Origin: an uncultured Peptococcaceae bacterium
GTDB lineage: Bacteria; Bacillota; Peptococcia; Peptococcales; Peptococcaceae
Assembly: GCA_900556545.1 (NCBI GenBank)
Contig: USPE01000087.1
Location: 1 to 7,563, forward strand
Reading direction: 5' to 3'
Length of the DNA: 7,563 bases
Part shown: positions 1 to 7,228 of the stretch, piece after piece
Numbering within the stretch: position 1 is the first letter of the stretch
Layout of the letters: every line of letters begins with the position of its first letter
Program-made: the position numbers and the translations under genes
The notes under the pieces: model-generated
Database searches by the model: none
Told to the model about the DNA's origin: nothing
The model's input: the letters and a program-made list of their open reading frames with translations, nothing else

Positions 1-1
1 C

Positions 2-1108
2 AAATACAAAGAAGAAATCGCTTCTTTGCAGGCCGCTATTGACCGTGCCGGTTCTGATATTGAGATATTCCAAATGCCAACCTTCTATCCGGCTGGTGAT
101 GAACAGACTATGGTACAGATGGTTACTGGCAGAAGTGTTCCAGAACGCGGTCTTCCATTAGATGTGGGCGCTGTTGTAGACAATGTTGGTACTATGCTGA
201 ATTTGTATGAAGCATTGCATGGTGCGCCTGTTACAGAAAAATATTTGTCTGTAGTTGGTGAAGTAAAAGAACCAATTATGCTGAAAGTGCCAATTGGTAC
301 TCCGGTAACAGAATGTATTGCTGCTGCACAACCGACCATCAGTGATTACAGAATCATTTTGGGCGGCCCGATGATGGGTAAAATCCCGGCTGACGCGCAG
401 GCTATTGCAGATGCAGTTGTTACCAAAACAACCGGTAATATTATTGTATTGCCAAAAGATCACTATCTGTTCCAGCGTGCCGAACTGCCGCTGGCAGCTA
501 TCAAACGTCAGGCACGTGCCGCTTGTATCCAATGTAAGATGTGTACAGATTTGTGTCCGCGTTATATGATTGGACATCAGATTCGTCCTAACATGGTAAT
601 GCGCAATATCTGGCGGGAAGATCAGATTACAGATGATGAAGAATATTTAGCAACATTTGGCGAAGCTATGAACTGCTGCGATTGTGGTGTATGTGAAATG
701 TTTGCATGCCCGATGGGATTATCTCCACGTAAAGTAAATAGCTATGTAAAAGGCCAGCTGCGTGAAAAAGGCATTAAAGTTCCACGTAATATGGAACCTG
801 TTGCTCGTGAAGGCATTGACAACCGTCGTATTCCAACTCACCGACTGATTGCTCGTCTGGGTTTGGCAGAATTTGATGGTTTGCATGCCCATGAATGTTT
901 TGAATTGAAACCGGAAACTGTATATGTGCCATTCCGTCAGCATATCGGTAAACCTGCTGTTCCTGCTAAGGCAGCCGGTGATCGTGTTGTAAAAGGCGAA
1001 GTGTTGGCTGCTGCGGCAGAAGGATTATCTGCCAATATTCACGCCAGCATGAATGGTATCATTGTTGCGATTGATGAAAACGGCGCTCGTATTAGAAAGG
1101 AGGTATAA
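2..1108 (+). CDS. pduS: PduS/RnfC-like iron-sulfur flavoprotein (BMC electron-transfer protein), 5'-truncated
   Basis: The frame is open from the window edge, so the true start lies upstream; a TTG at 26 is internal. The visible 368 residues match the RnfC/PduS family minus roughly the first 80 residues, which would carry the glycine-rich flavin/NADH site. In order: the conserved TGRSVPERGLPLDVG and VVDNVGT segment; an SLBB-like segment (SVVGEVKEPIMLKVPIGTPV, about 240-320); GGPMMG (about 362-376); two cysteine clusters typical of 4Fe-4S binding, CIQCKMCTDLCP (524-559) and CCDCGVCEMFACP (674-712); and a C-terminal barrel-sandwich domain ending NGIIVAIDENGA. In the Pdu compartment PduS uses NADH to reduce the cobalamin of the diol dehydratase system and contacts shell protein PduT. 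A PduT-like gene follows directly here, which supports PduS over RnfC, and no other Rnf subunit is visible. Whether the partner here is cobalamin is unknown. The gene ends at TAA 1106-1108, just after the next gene's ribosome binding site. Confidence 0.88.
   Translation, partial: KYKEEIASLQAAIDRAGSDIEIFQMPTFYPAGDEQTMVQMVTGRSVPERGLPLDVGAVVDNVGTMLNLYEALHGAPVTEKYLSVVGEVKEPIMLKVPIGTPVTECIAAAQPTISDYRIILGGPMMGKIPADAQAIADAVVTKTTGNIIVLPKDHYLFQRAELPLAAIKRQARAACIQCKMCTDLCPRYMIGHQIRPNMVMRNIWREDQITDDEEYLATFGEAMNCCDCGVCEMFACPMGLSPRKVNSYVKGQLREKGIKVPRNMEPVAREGIDNRRIPTHRLIARLGLAEFDGLHAHECFELKPETVYVPFRQHIGKPAVPAKAAGDRVVKGEVLAAAAEGLSANIHASMNGIIVAIDENGARIRKEV
1096..1103 (+). promoter_or_regulatory. Ribosome binding site that fixes the pduT-like start
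   Basis: AAAGGAGG lies 9 nt before ATG 1113 and overlaps the last codons of the upstream gene. It selects ATG 1113 over the in-frame upstream ATG at 1053. It also argues against the ATG at 1108, which overlaps the stop codon and reaches a stop after six codons. The arrangement suggests translational coupling. Confidence 0.85.
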
Positions 1109-1112
1109 TGCT

Positions 1113-1652
1113 ATGGGAAATGCATTAGGCATGATTGAATTGTCCAGTATTGCCCGGGGCATCGAAACCTGCGATTATATGGTGAAAGCAGCCCAGGTAG
1201 ATCTGGTACGTGCTTCTACTGTTTGTCCAGGTAAATACATCATCATTATCGGTGGCGATACTGCTGATGTAAGAGCCTCCATGACAGAAGGATCTAAAAT
1301 TGGGGGGCCGTATGTAGTTGATACATTGCTCATTCCTAATATTAATGAACAGGTGATTCCGGCAATCTCTATGACCAATCAGGTAACAGACAGAGATGCT
1401 ATCGGAATCCTGGAATTCTACTCTATCGCATCTGCAATCACAGCTGCCGATGTGGCTGCGAAAGCTGCTGATGTTACTTTAATCGAAGTAAGAATTGGCT
1501 ATGCTATTGGTGGAAAAGGCTTTGTTACTTTGACTGGTGATGTAGGCGCAGTTCGCGCTGCTGTTTCCGCAGCCAAAGAAAATGCTGAATTGCTGGTAAA
1601 CACAAGTATCATCCCAAGACCGGCAAATCAGTTGTTTGACGCATTATTATAA
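1113..1652 (+). CDS. pduT: PduT-like tandem BMC-domain (BMC-T) shell protein with conserved cluster-binding cysteine
   Basis: The 179-residue protein is two BMC domains in tandem: residues 1 to about 90, beginning GNALGMIELSSIARGIE, and about 95 to 179, beginning DAIGILEFYSIASAITAAD. This is the trimeric shell protein architecture that forms a pseudo-hexagonal tile. Its length and both halves match PduT closely, including the motif VCPGKYIIIIGGD with Cys38 in the same position as the PduT cysteine that, in the trimer, holds a 4Fe-4S cluster at the central pore. The ending IIPRP is also PduT-like. The role inferred is a shell tile carrying electrons across the compartment wall, partnered with the PduS-like protein encoded just upstream. 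The start is chosen from the strong ribosome binding site and from family alignment: the longer frame from 1053 would add 20 unrelated residues overlapping the upstream gene. Confidence 0.93.
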   Translation: MGNALGMIELSSIARGIETCDYMVKAAQVDLVRASTVCPGKYIIIIGGDTADVRASMTEGSKIGGPYVVDTLLIPNINEQVIPAISMTNQVTDRDAIGILEFYSIASAITAADVAAKAADVTLIEVRIGYAIGGKGFVTLTGDVGAVRAAVSAAKENAELLVNTSIIPRPANQLFDALL

Positions 1653-1697
1653 TCCAGTAAGAGATAATTCAAATGAGATATTGTAAAAATCTTGTTT

Positions 1698-1705
1698 AAG
1701 GAGAG
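1698..1705 (+). promoter_or_regulatory. Ribosome binding site that fixes the amidohydrolase-like start
   Basis: AAGGAGAG sits 7 nt before ATG 1713. An in-frame TTG at 1692 lies upstream of this site, so it cannot use it. The preceding 60-nt spacer after the shell gene shows no hairpin with a T-run, so the three genes are probably cotranscribed. Confidence 0.75.
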
Positions 1706-1712
1706 AGATAGA

Positions 1713-2669
1713 ATGGATTTATTGAAACTTCAGGAAGAACTGAGAGAAAAAGCTCTGCAGAGATCTAGAGAAGAAAAAGCTGCCAATAAAGCAAAAGCAC
1801 CAGCTGCTGGTCCGGTAAAAGGTCCTATTATTGACTTCCGGTATCGTCCAAACACCAAAAGTATCATTGGCGGTATTGCTGAAAGCCCAATTTTCCGTGC
1901 TGGTCTGATTGCCAACGGTGTAGATATTGATGAATTCTACAGCAGAGCAAGAACCATGCCGGAAATTATTGCAGACCTGAAAGAACACAATGTAATGAAA
2001 GCTGTTATCGTTGGTCGTGATGCGGAAACAACCTACGGCTACAAACCAAACAACCCAGAAATCAGACAGTTCGTTCAGGCTTGCCCTGAAATTTTCCTGG
2101 GCTACTATGGTGTAGACCCTCACAAAGGCATGCAGGCAATCCGTGACCTGGATGCAGCTGTAAAAAGTGGTGATTTCCACGGCGCTGCCATGGACCCAAT
2201 GTATGCACAGCTGAAAACCAGTGATGCAAAAATGTATCCAGTTTATGCAAAATGCTGCGAACTGAACATTCCTATCGTTATCACTGCTGGTCCAGCTCGT
2301 TATACAGCAAATACCGTTATGGATTACACCCATCCAAGTGAAATCGATATCGTAGCAAAAGACTTCCCAGATCTGAAAATCATCGTAAGCCATGGTGCAT
2401 GGCCATTCGTTGATGAAATGATCGGCGTAACTTTCCGGAACAGAAACGTATTCCTGGAAGTATCCGAATATGAAGAATATCCAGGTGCAAGCGACTTCCT
2501 GGATGCTGCAAAAACTATCCTGAAAGATCAGTTCTTGTTTGCCAGCGCTTGCCCATTCGTACCATATCTGGAAGCTGCAGAAAAATATACAACCTATGGT
2601 TTTGATGATGAAATCATGGAAAAAGTTATGTGGAAAAATGCTGCAAGAGTATTGGGTATGGATGTATAA
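1713..2669 (+). CDS. Amidohydrolase-fold (Amidohydro_2-like) protein, probable BMC cargo, with altered metal site
   Basis: The protein has 318 residues. Residues 1-22 (MDLLKLQEELREKALQRSRE...) form a strongly charged amphipathic helix with leucines at 3, 6 and 10. An Ala/Pro/Lys/Gly linker (about 23-37) follows, then an amidohydrolase-2 type TIM-barrel domain (about 38-318) ending NAARVLGM, as these proteins usually do. A short N-terminal helix plus flexible linker is the known layout of BMC encapsulation peptides. The active-site signature is unusual. The expected HxH after the first strand (IIDFHxH) reads IIDFRYRP, giving R43 and R45. The later strand histidine is T191 (IVITAGP). H227 is kept (IIVSHGAW). 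The aspartate of the usual GSDxP motif is A279 (FASACPF). It is therefore probably metal-independent, or binds its substrate differently. Family membership rests on overall pattern. The substrate is unknown, but the operon position makes a compartment reaction likely. Confidence 0.8.
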   Translation: MDLLKLQEELREKALQRSREEKAANKAKAPAAGPVKGPIIDFRYRPNTKSIIGGIAESPIFRAGLIANGVDIDEFYSRARTMPEIIADLKEHNVMKAVIVGRDAETTYGYKPNNPEIRQFVQACPEIFLGYYGVDPHKGMQAIRDLDAAVKSGDFHGAAMDPMYAQLKTSDAKMYPVYAKCCELNIPIVITAGPARYTANTVMDYTHPSEIDIVAKDFPDLKIIVSHGAWPFVDEMIGVTFRNRNVFLEVSEYEEYPGASDFLDAAKTILKDQFLFASACPFVPYLEAAEKYTTYGFDDEIMEKVMWKNAARVLGMDV

Positions 2670-2730
2670 TTGCCTGAATTTTCGTAAAAGGAATTTTGCG
2701 ATTTAGGTTACAAAAAAATATTTTTTAAGT

Positions 2731-2764
2731 AAAGCGGTATGGCGATAAGTCATACCGTTTTTTT
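2731..2764 (+). terminator. Intrinsic terminator of the BMC operon
   Basis: CGGTATG (2735-2741) pairs perfectly with CATACCG (2751-2757) across a 9-nt loop and is followed by seven T (2758-2764). The A-run and G before the stem can pair with the T-run, extending the helix. It lies about 65 nt after the amidohydrolase-like stop and separates that operon from the c-di-GMP genes. Confidence 0.9.
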
Positions 2765-2803
2765 GTCCATAAAAACATATAAAGAAACATGTGTAGGGCA
2801 ATC

Positions 2804-2832
2804 TTGTATCCCAATATTAGAGATGCTATAAT
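2804..2832 (+). promoter_or_regulatory. Extended -10 sigma-70-type promoter for the c-di-GMP gene pair
   Basis: A consensus TATAAT (2827-2832) is preceded by TGC (2824-2826), making a perfect extended -10. A weak -35 TTGTAT (2804-2809) lies at the ideal 17-nt spacing. The predicted start near 2839-2840 would leave a leader of about 57 nt before ATG 2897. No obvious operator palindrome is visible. Confidence 0.7.
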
Positions 2833-2896
2833 AATAATACATTATACGCTGTGCAACTGATATAAGGTTCTGTAAATCGGAGAAAGGATACATAGC

Positions 2897-5194
2897 ATGA
2901 AAAAATTAATGGAAAACATACAAAAGTGGCCCAATTTTAAGCGCGTTTTGGATCCAAAACTGCAAATGGGAGTATTGACCATATGTTTGCTGGTGATTAT
3001 TCTGGTTTCTATTGGTAATAGTGTTCAGTTGAACACCGTTTTACTGGATAGCACAGAAGATTACGTAGAAGATGTGGCTTATCAGCTTACCAATGAAATT
3101 AATGCCAAGCTGGAATCCGATTTAATTGCAGTGCAGCTGGTGGCGGACAGTGTCCAAAGATTGCGGACCGATGTCAACGGCGATCAGGTAGTGCAGGATT
3201 ATCTGGAGCGGAAATCGGCAATTATGGGAATGGATTCCTTTATTATTTTGGAACCGGACGGCACCGTTTCCAAGTCTGAGTTTACCGTAGAGAATCCGCT
3301 GGAGATAGCCGGCGTTCGGGATGCGTTTCAAGGAGAGAGCAATATCTCCCATATTGGCAATGAAATGCTGCTTTTTGCAGTGCCTATTTATTTTGGTGAT
3401 AATATCGACAAAGTTTTGCTTGGGGTACGCAATCAAAATACAGTGCAAAAAATGATTCAGCCTAAAAGCTTTGCAGGAGAAGGGCTCAGCTGTATTGTAA
3501 ACAGCCGGGGGGATGTAATCATTTCGCCTGCTGATATCAGTCCGTTTATGCAATTGGCAGATATTATTGACAAAGGCTCTGACAATCATATTAAGCATCA
3601 AGTTGAGCAGCTGCAGGACGATTTGCAAAAAGGAAATGCCGGCGTTTTGCATTTTACCTCCACCAACGGTACCCCAATTATCATGTCCTATCATAGCTTG
3701 CATATTAGCGATTGGGTGTTATTGGTTATGATTCCGGCTGATTTGGTCATAGCCGAGACTTCCCAATATGTAGTGCGTACTGTGGTGGTAACCGGATTGA
3801 TTGCATTGGTGATCGTGCTCTTTTTGCTGGTGGTTAGCCGTTTCTACTATCGTTACAACAAAAATTTGGAGAATATTGCTTACACCGATGTGCTGACAGG
3901 CGGTTTGAATAATGCAGCCTTTCAGACCAGATATCGTGCGTTGGCCAAAACCATGCAGCCAAATAGTTATGCAGTGGTATTATTTAATATCAAAGGATTT
4001 AAGCTGGTTAATGAAAATTTTGGTGTTGTTGCCGGTGACGATACCATCAAATACGTTTATCAGATTATGAAGGAAAATATGTCCGAGCATGAATTTGTAG
4101 CCAGAAGTGAATCAGACTTTTTCTTTGTGTGCATGAAAGAATCCAAACCGGAAAAAATTGAAGCGAGAATTGAGCAGCTTGAAAAAGAAATCAATGCGTT
4201 TAATGCCTATGCGGAAATTCCTTATCATCTGAATTTTTTCCAGGGTGTTTATTTGATAGACGATCCTGCTTTAGAAATTACCATTATACAGGATAGAGCC
4301 AGAGCGGCCTGCCAGAGTCAGCGTTTGACAGGGCAAACGGGCTGTAGCTTCTATAGCACAGCATTGACGCAGCAGATGCAGATCGAACAGGAGCTGGATA
4401 CACTATTTGATGAGTCCATCCAGAATGGAGACTTTAAAGTATATTTGCAGCCAAAAATTTATCTGAACGATAACACATTAGGCGGTGCAGAGGCATTGGT
4501 TCGTTGGCAGCATCCAAAGCGGGGCATTATTTCACCTGCCGATTTTATCCCCGTATTAGAAAAGAACGGGAAAATATGCACTTTGGACTTGTATGTGTTT
4601 GAAGGCGTTTGTGCGTTGCAGGAACGCTGGTATCAGGAAGGGAGAAAACTATTTCCCATTTCCGTTAATTTATCCCGGCAGCATTTTAAAAATCTGAATT
4701 TTCTCAAATATTTTTCCGAAATTGCCGGTAAATACCAGATTCCGCCGGATATGCTGGAATTTGAATTAACCGAATCCATTTTTGTGGATGATCAACAGCT
4801 TTCTCTGGTAAAATACGGTATTCAAGAAATGCACAACAAAGGCTTTTTATGCTCTTTAGATGATTTTGGCTCCGGTTTTTCTTCGTTGGGAATGCTGAAA
4901 GCATTTGATGTAGACACGTTAAAGCTGGATCGTCGTTTCTTTGACGATATGTCCAGCGGCAAAAATCAAAAAATCATTGCCTGCCTGACCGAACTGGCTG
5001 ACAAACTGCAGGTTAAAACCGTTGCCGAAGGGATTGAAACACCTGATCAGCTGGAATATTTGCGGGATGTGCATTGCGATATGGTTCAGGGTTATGTTTT
5101 CTCCAGGCCGTTGTCCATTCCAGATTTTGAACTTTGGGAGCAGCAATTTACAGTAGCAGATCACACAAAAGATAAAATGGAGGTTCATCCATGA
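2897..5194 (+). CDS. Membrane Cache-like sensor with degenerate GGDEF and intact EAL domain (c-di-GMP phosphodiesterase)
   Basis: The protein has 765 residues. Transmembrane helix 1 (about 24-40) and helix 2 (about 295-314) flank an extracytoplasmic dCache-like sensor. Next comes a GGDEF-fold domain (about 325-490) that has lost its catalytic features: the signature reads ESDFF (405-409), the metal aspartate is N364 (FNIKGFK), and there is no RxxD inhibition site. The EAL domain (about 499-750) looks complete: E532 in AEAL, N591 in SVNLS, E623 in ELTES, D655 and D656 in LDDFGSG, K676, E711 in VAEGIE and Q731 in VQGYVFSRP. It should hydrolyse c-di-GMP to pGpG at the inner membrane in response to an external ligand, with the dead GGDEF domain perhaps acting as a GTP-sensing regulator, as in some related proteins. 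The start is supported by AAAGGA (2883-2888), 8 nt upstream. The stop overlaps the next gene's start (ATGA), so the two are translationally coupled. Confidence 0.92.
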   Translation: MKKLMENIQKWPNFKRVLDPKLQMGVLTICLLVIILVSIGNSVQLNTVLLDSTEDYVEDVAYQLTNEINAKLESDLIAVQLVADSVQRLRTDVNGDQVVQDYLERKSAIMGMDSFIILEPDGTVSKSEFTVENPLEIAGVRDAFQGESNISHIGNEMLLFAVPIYFGDNIDKVLLGVRNQNTVQKMIQPKSFAGEGLSCIVNSRGDVIISPADISPFMQLADIIDKGSDNHIKHQVEQLQDDLQKGNAGVLHFTSTNGTPIIMSYHSLHISDWVLLVMIPADLVIAETSQYVVRTVVVTGLIALVIVLFLLVVSRFYYRYNKNLENIAYTDVLTGGLNNAAFQTRYRALAKTMQPNSYAVVLFNIKGFKLVNENFGVVAGDDTIKYVYQIMKENMSEHEFVARSESDFFFVCMKESKPEKIEARIEQLEKEINAFNAYAEIPYHLNFFQGVYLIDDPALEITIIQDRARAACQSQRLTGQTGCSFYSTALTQQMQIEQELDTLFDESIQNGDFKVYLQPKIYLNDNTLGGAEALVRWQHPKRGIISPADFIPVLEKNGKICTLDLYVFEGVCALQERWYQEGRKLFPISVNLSRQHFKNLNFLKYFSEIAGKYQIPPDMLEFELTESIFVDDQQLSLVKYGIQEMHNKGFLCSLDDFGSGFSSLGMLKAFDVDTLKLDRRFFDDMSSGKNQKIIACLTELADKLQVKTVAEGIETPDQLEYLRDVHCDMVQGYVFSRPLSIPDFELWEQQFTVADHTKDKMEVHP

Positions 5195-7092
5195 AAAAGA
5201 TGATTCAGAAAAATCTGCTTGTTATCATTGTGATTGCCATGCTGGTTTCCTTGGCTTTGAATTATGGCGTACAGGTGATGCGTGTGCAGCAGGATATGCG
5301 CACCACGTCCGCTCATCTTTTTTGGCAGATTGAGCAGATTTTATCGCAAAATCAAGTAGAAACACAGACAGTTGTAGAAGAATTTAAAAATACCTGTCTG
5401 ATTCAGGCCAAAGCCGCAGCCTATATCGTACAGTATCGGCCTTTTATTTTAGAGGAACAGGCCGAACTGGAAAAAATAGCTGCGTTGCTGCAAATTGACG
5501 AGCTGCACGTATTTGACCAAAAAGGTAATTTATATGCCGGCACAGAACCGCAGTATTTTGGTTATACTTTTGATTCCGGGGAGCAGATGCGGTTCTTTTT
5601 GCCTATGCTGCAAGACAAAAATCTGGAATTGTGCCAAGATGTGACGCCTAATACTGCTGAGGGCAAGCTGATGCAGTATGCAGCCGTGTGGCGGGAAGAT
5701 GGCCAAGGCATTGTACAAATTGGTATGGAGCCGGAACGAGTGCTGGAAGCCACCAAGAAAAATGAGCTATCCTATATTTTTTCTTTGTTGACTGCTGAAA
5801 GCGGCGCTACGCTGTATGCGGTAGACCCTCAAACTTATGTGGTGCTGGGTTCTACTGATCATAACCTTGTAGGAAAGCATATTTCAGAAATTGGTTTGGA
5901 TGCAGAGGAAATCTCTCATGGCGAAAAAGGATTTTATGACAAAATAGACGGCCGATTTGTTTACGGTGTTTTTGAACTATCCAGTGGAACATCCGATACC
6001 GTCTTGTTAGGGCGCGTTTGTACAGTAGACAGTTTGTTCCGCAATATCACAATGGACAGCATCTTACTGGGCGTTTATCTGTGTTTGCTGGCAGTGCTGA
6101 TTATTATCAATATTTCCCGTTATTTAGATAGAATTATTGTCAGCAGCATTGCGGTGATTAATGGAAAATTGCAAAAAATTACAGATGGGGACCTGGATGA
6201 ACGGGTGAACGTGCAAACAACGCCGGAATTTACCGAACTAAGCGGTCATATCAACCAGATGGTGCACAGTCTGCTGCAAACAACCGATAAGCTGTCGTCC
6301 GTTTTGGATATTGCACAAATTCCTATCGGTGTGTACGAATACAACAAAGGCGTAGAGCGAGTGCGCATTACCAATCGTGTTCCGGATATTTTAGGTTTGT
6401 CTGAAACCGAAAAAGATAAATTGATTTCCAATTATATCTGGTTTGAAGAGCGGCTGCAGCATCTGCGTCAATTCCCGTTTGATAAAGAACAATCCATTTA
6501 TCAGCTGCCCGGTTTGCCGGTTCGTTATATACGGTTGGAATCTTTCCAGAAAGAAAATAATATTTTGGGAATTTTGATGGATGTCACCAAAGATGTCCAG
6601 GAACGGCAGCTGATTGAGCAGGAACGGGATGAGGACAGCCTGACAGGCCTATGTAATCGTCGGGCGTTTTATACCCATATGGAGGAATTGTTTGCCTGTC
6701 CGGAACAGCTAAAGCATTCTGCCATGCTGATGATAGATGCCGACAATCTGAAACAGGTCAATGACAACTACGGACATGAAGACGGCGACCGTTATCTTTG
6801 CAGTGTAGCCGATGTGCTGCGCACAGTTACTGCAGAGCATCAGATTATTACCCGACTGGGCGGCGATGAGTTTGCTATGTTCCTGTATGGCTGTGATGAA
6901 CGGCAGCAGTTAGAAGAACTGATTGAGCAGCTGAAAGACAAACAAAATGGCTATATTCTATCGCCGGAACAGAAACGTCCGGTATACTTTTCCATAGGCT
7001 GTGCATTTTATCCAGAAGAGGGCAATGACTATCATGCATTGTTAAAATGGGCAGATATTAAAATGTATGAAGAAAAGCGCAGAAAAAAATAA
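5191..7092 (+). CDS. Membrane Cache-like sensor diguanylate cyclase (HAMP-like, PAS-like, GGDEF)
   Basis: The protein has 633 residues. Transmembrane helix 1 (about 9-25) and helix 2 (about 290-309) enclose a roughly 260-residue extracytoplasmic Cache-like sensor (DELHVFDQKGNLYAG near the middle). A HAMP-like segment (about 310-365, with GDLDERV) passes the signal to a PAS-like segment (about 366-475). The catalytic domain follows (about 480-633), starting DSLTGLCNRRAF, with metal ligand D516, then GHEDGD and an intact GGDEF at 557-561 (RLGGDEF). It should make c-di-GMP from two GTP at the membrane. The I-site RxxD expected just before the signature reads AEHQ, so classical product inhibition is probably absent. 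The start at ATG 5191 has GGAGG (5179-5183) 7 nt upstream, and the 4-bp overlap with the phosphodiesterase gene implies coupled synthesis of two opposing enzymes. The PAS assignment is the least certain part. Confidence 0.92.
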   Translation: MKKMIQKNLLVIIVIAMLVSLALNYGVQVMRVQQDMRTTSAHLFWQIEQILSQNQVETQTVVEEFKNTCLIQAKAAAYIVQYRPFILEEQAELEKIAALLQIDELHVFDQKGNLYAGTEPQYFGYTFDSGEQMRFFLPMLQDKNLELCQDVTPNTAEGKLMQYAAVWREDGQGIVQIGMEPERVLEATKKNELSYIFSLLTAESGATLYAVDPQTYVVLGSTDHNLVGKHISEIGLDAEEISHGEKGFYDKIDGRFVYGVFELSSGTSDTVLLGRVCTVDSLFRNITMDSILLGVYLCLLAVLIIINISRYLDRIIVSSIAVINGKLQKITDGDLDERVNVQTTPEFTELSGHINQMVHSLLQTTDKLSSVLDIAQIPIGVYEYNKGVERVRITNRVPDILGLSETEKDKLISNYIWFEERLQHLRQFPFDKEQSIYQLPGLPVRYIRLESFQKENNILGILMDVTKDVQERQLIEQERDEDSLTGLCNRRAFYTHMEELFACPEQLKHSAMLMIDADNLKQVNDNYGHEDGDRYLCSVADVLRTVTAEHQIITRLGGDEFAMFLYGCDERQQLEELIEQLKDKQNGYILSPEQKRPVYFSIGCAFYPEEGNDYHALLKWADIKMYEEKRRKK

Positions 7093-7126
7093 AATGATTG
7101 CAGTGTAGCACATTGTTAAACCAATG

Positions 7127-7228
7127 GGGCTGCAGTATAAGGCAACGATCCAACAGATGCTTGGTGAAACGGGTTTTATAAAAATTGCGTTTCTATCCTG
7201 CTGAGATGACAGCCGATTACTGCAGCCC
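7127..7228 (+). promoter_or_regulatory. Structured RNA element resembling a purine (adenine-type) riboswitch aptamer with an expanded P2 arm
   Basis: GGGCTGCAGTA (7127-7137) pairs perfectly over 11 bp with TACTGCAGCCC (7218-7228), giving a P1 helix. Inside it, the strands at the junction match the purine riboswitch core in order. TAA follows the GTA end of P1, making UAUAA. GTTTCTA (7189-7195) is the J2/3 strand. GAT precedes UAC of P1, placing U at the position that selects adenine in the known class (guanine aptamers have C). A 4-bp P2 base, GCAA (7142-7145) with TTGC (7185-7188), and a short P3, GCTG (7200-7203) with CAGC (7210-7213), complete a three-way junction. Against it: the P2 arm is about 47 nt rather than about 20, J2/3 has one extra base, the usual L2/L3 kissing-loop sequences are missing, and no purine gene is visible downstream. 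A T-rich tail (TGTTGTGTTTTT, 7229-7240) follows P1, so the stem may also terminate the upstream transcript. Confidence 0.4.

Noticed and set aside
1053..1112. Upstream in-frame ATG giving a 20-residue longer shell protein
   Set aside because: It has no ribosome binding site, lies within the upstream coding sequence and adds residues absent from PduT; ATG 1113 has AAAGGAGG at 9 nt.
1719..2393. Long 224-codon open frame on the minus strand inside the amidohydrolase-like gene
   Set aside because: It lies antisense to a clearly coding gene, has an amino acid make-up rich in Cys, Phe, Trp and His typical of shadow frames, and matches no family.
3122..3703. Minus-strand 193-codon frame inside the EAL-domain gene
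   Set aside because: It is a shadow of the sensor-coding region on the plus strand, with no ribosome binding site or recognisable domain.
7201..7228. CTGAGAT (7201-7207) next to the stem suggested a TPP riboswitch
   Set aside because: The ACCCUUUGAACCUGAU core and the paired arms of that class are missing; only the short CTGAGA match is present.
7127..7228. c-di-GMP riboswitch next to the cyclase gene
   Set aside because: Neither the GGGCAAACC/GGGACGCAAAGCC pattern of class I nor a recognisable class II core is present.
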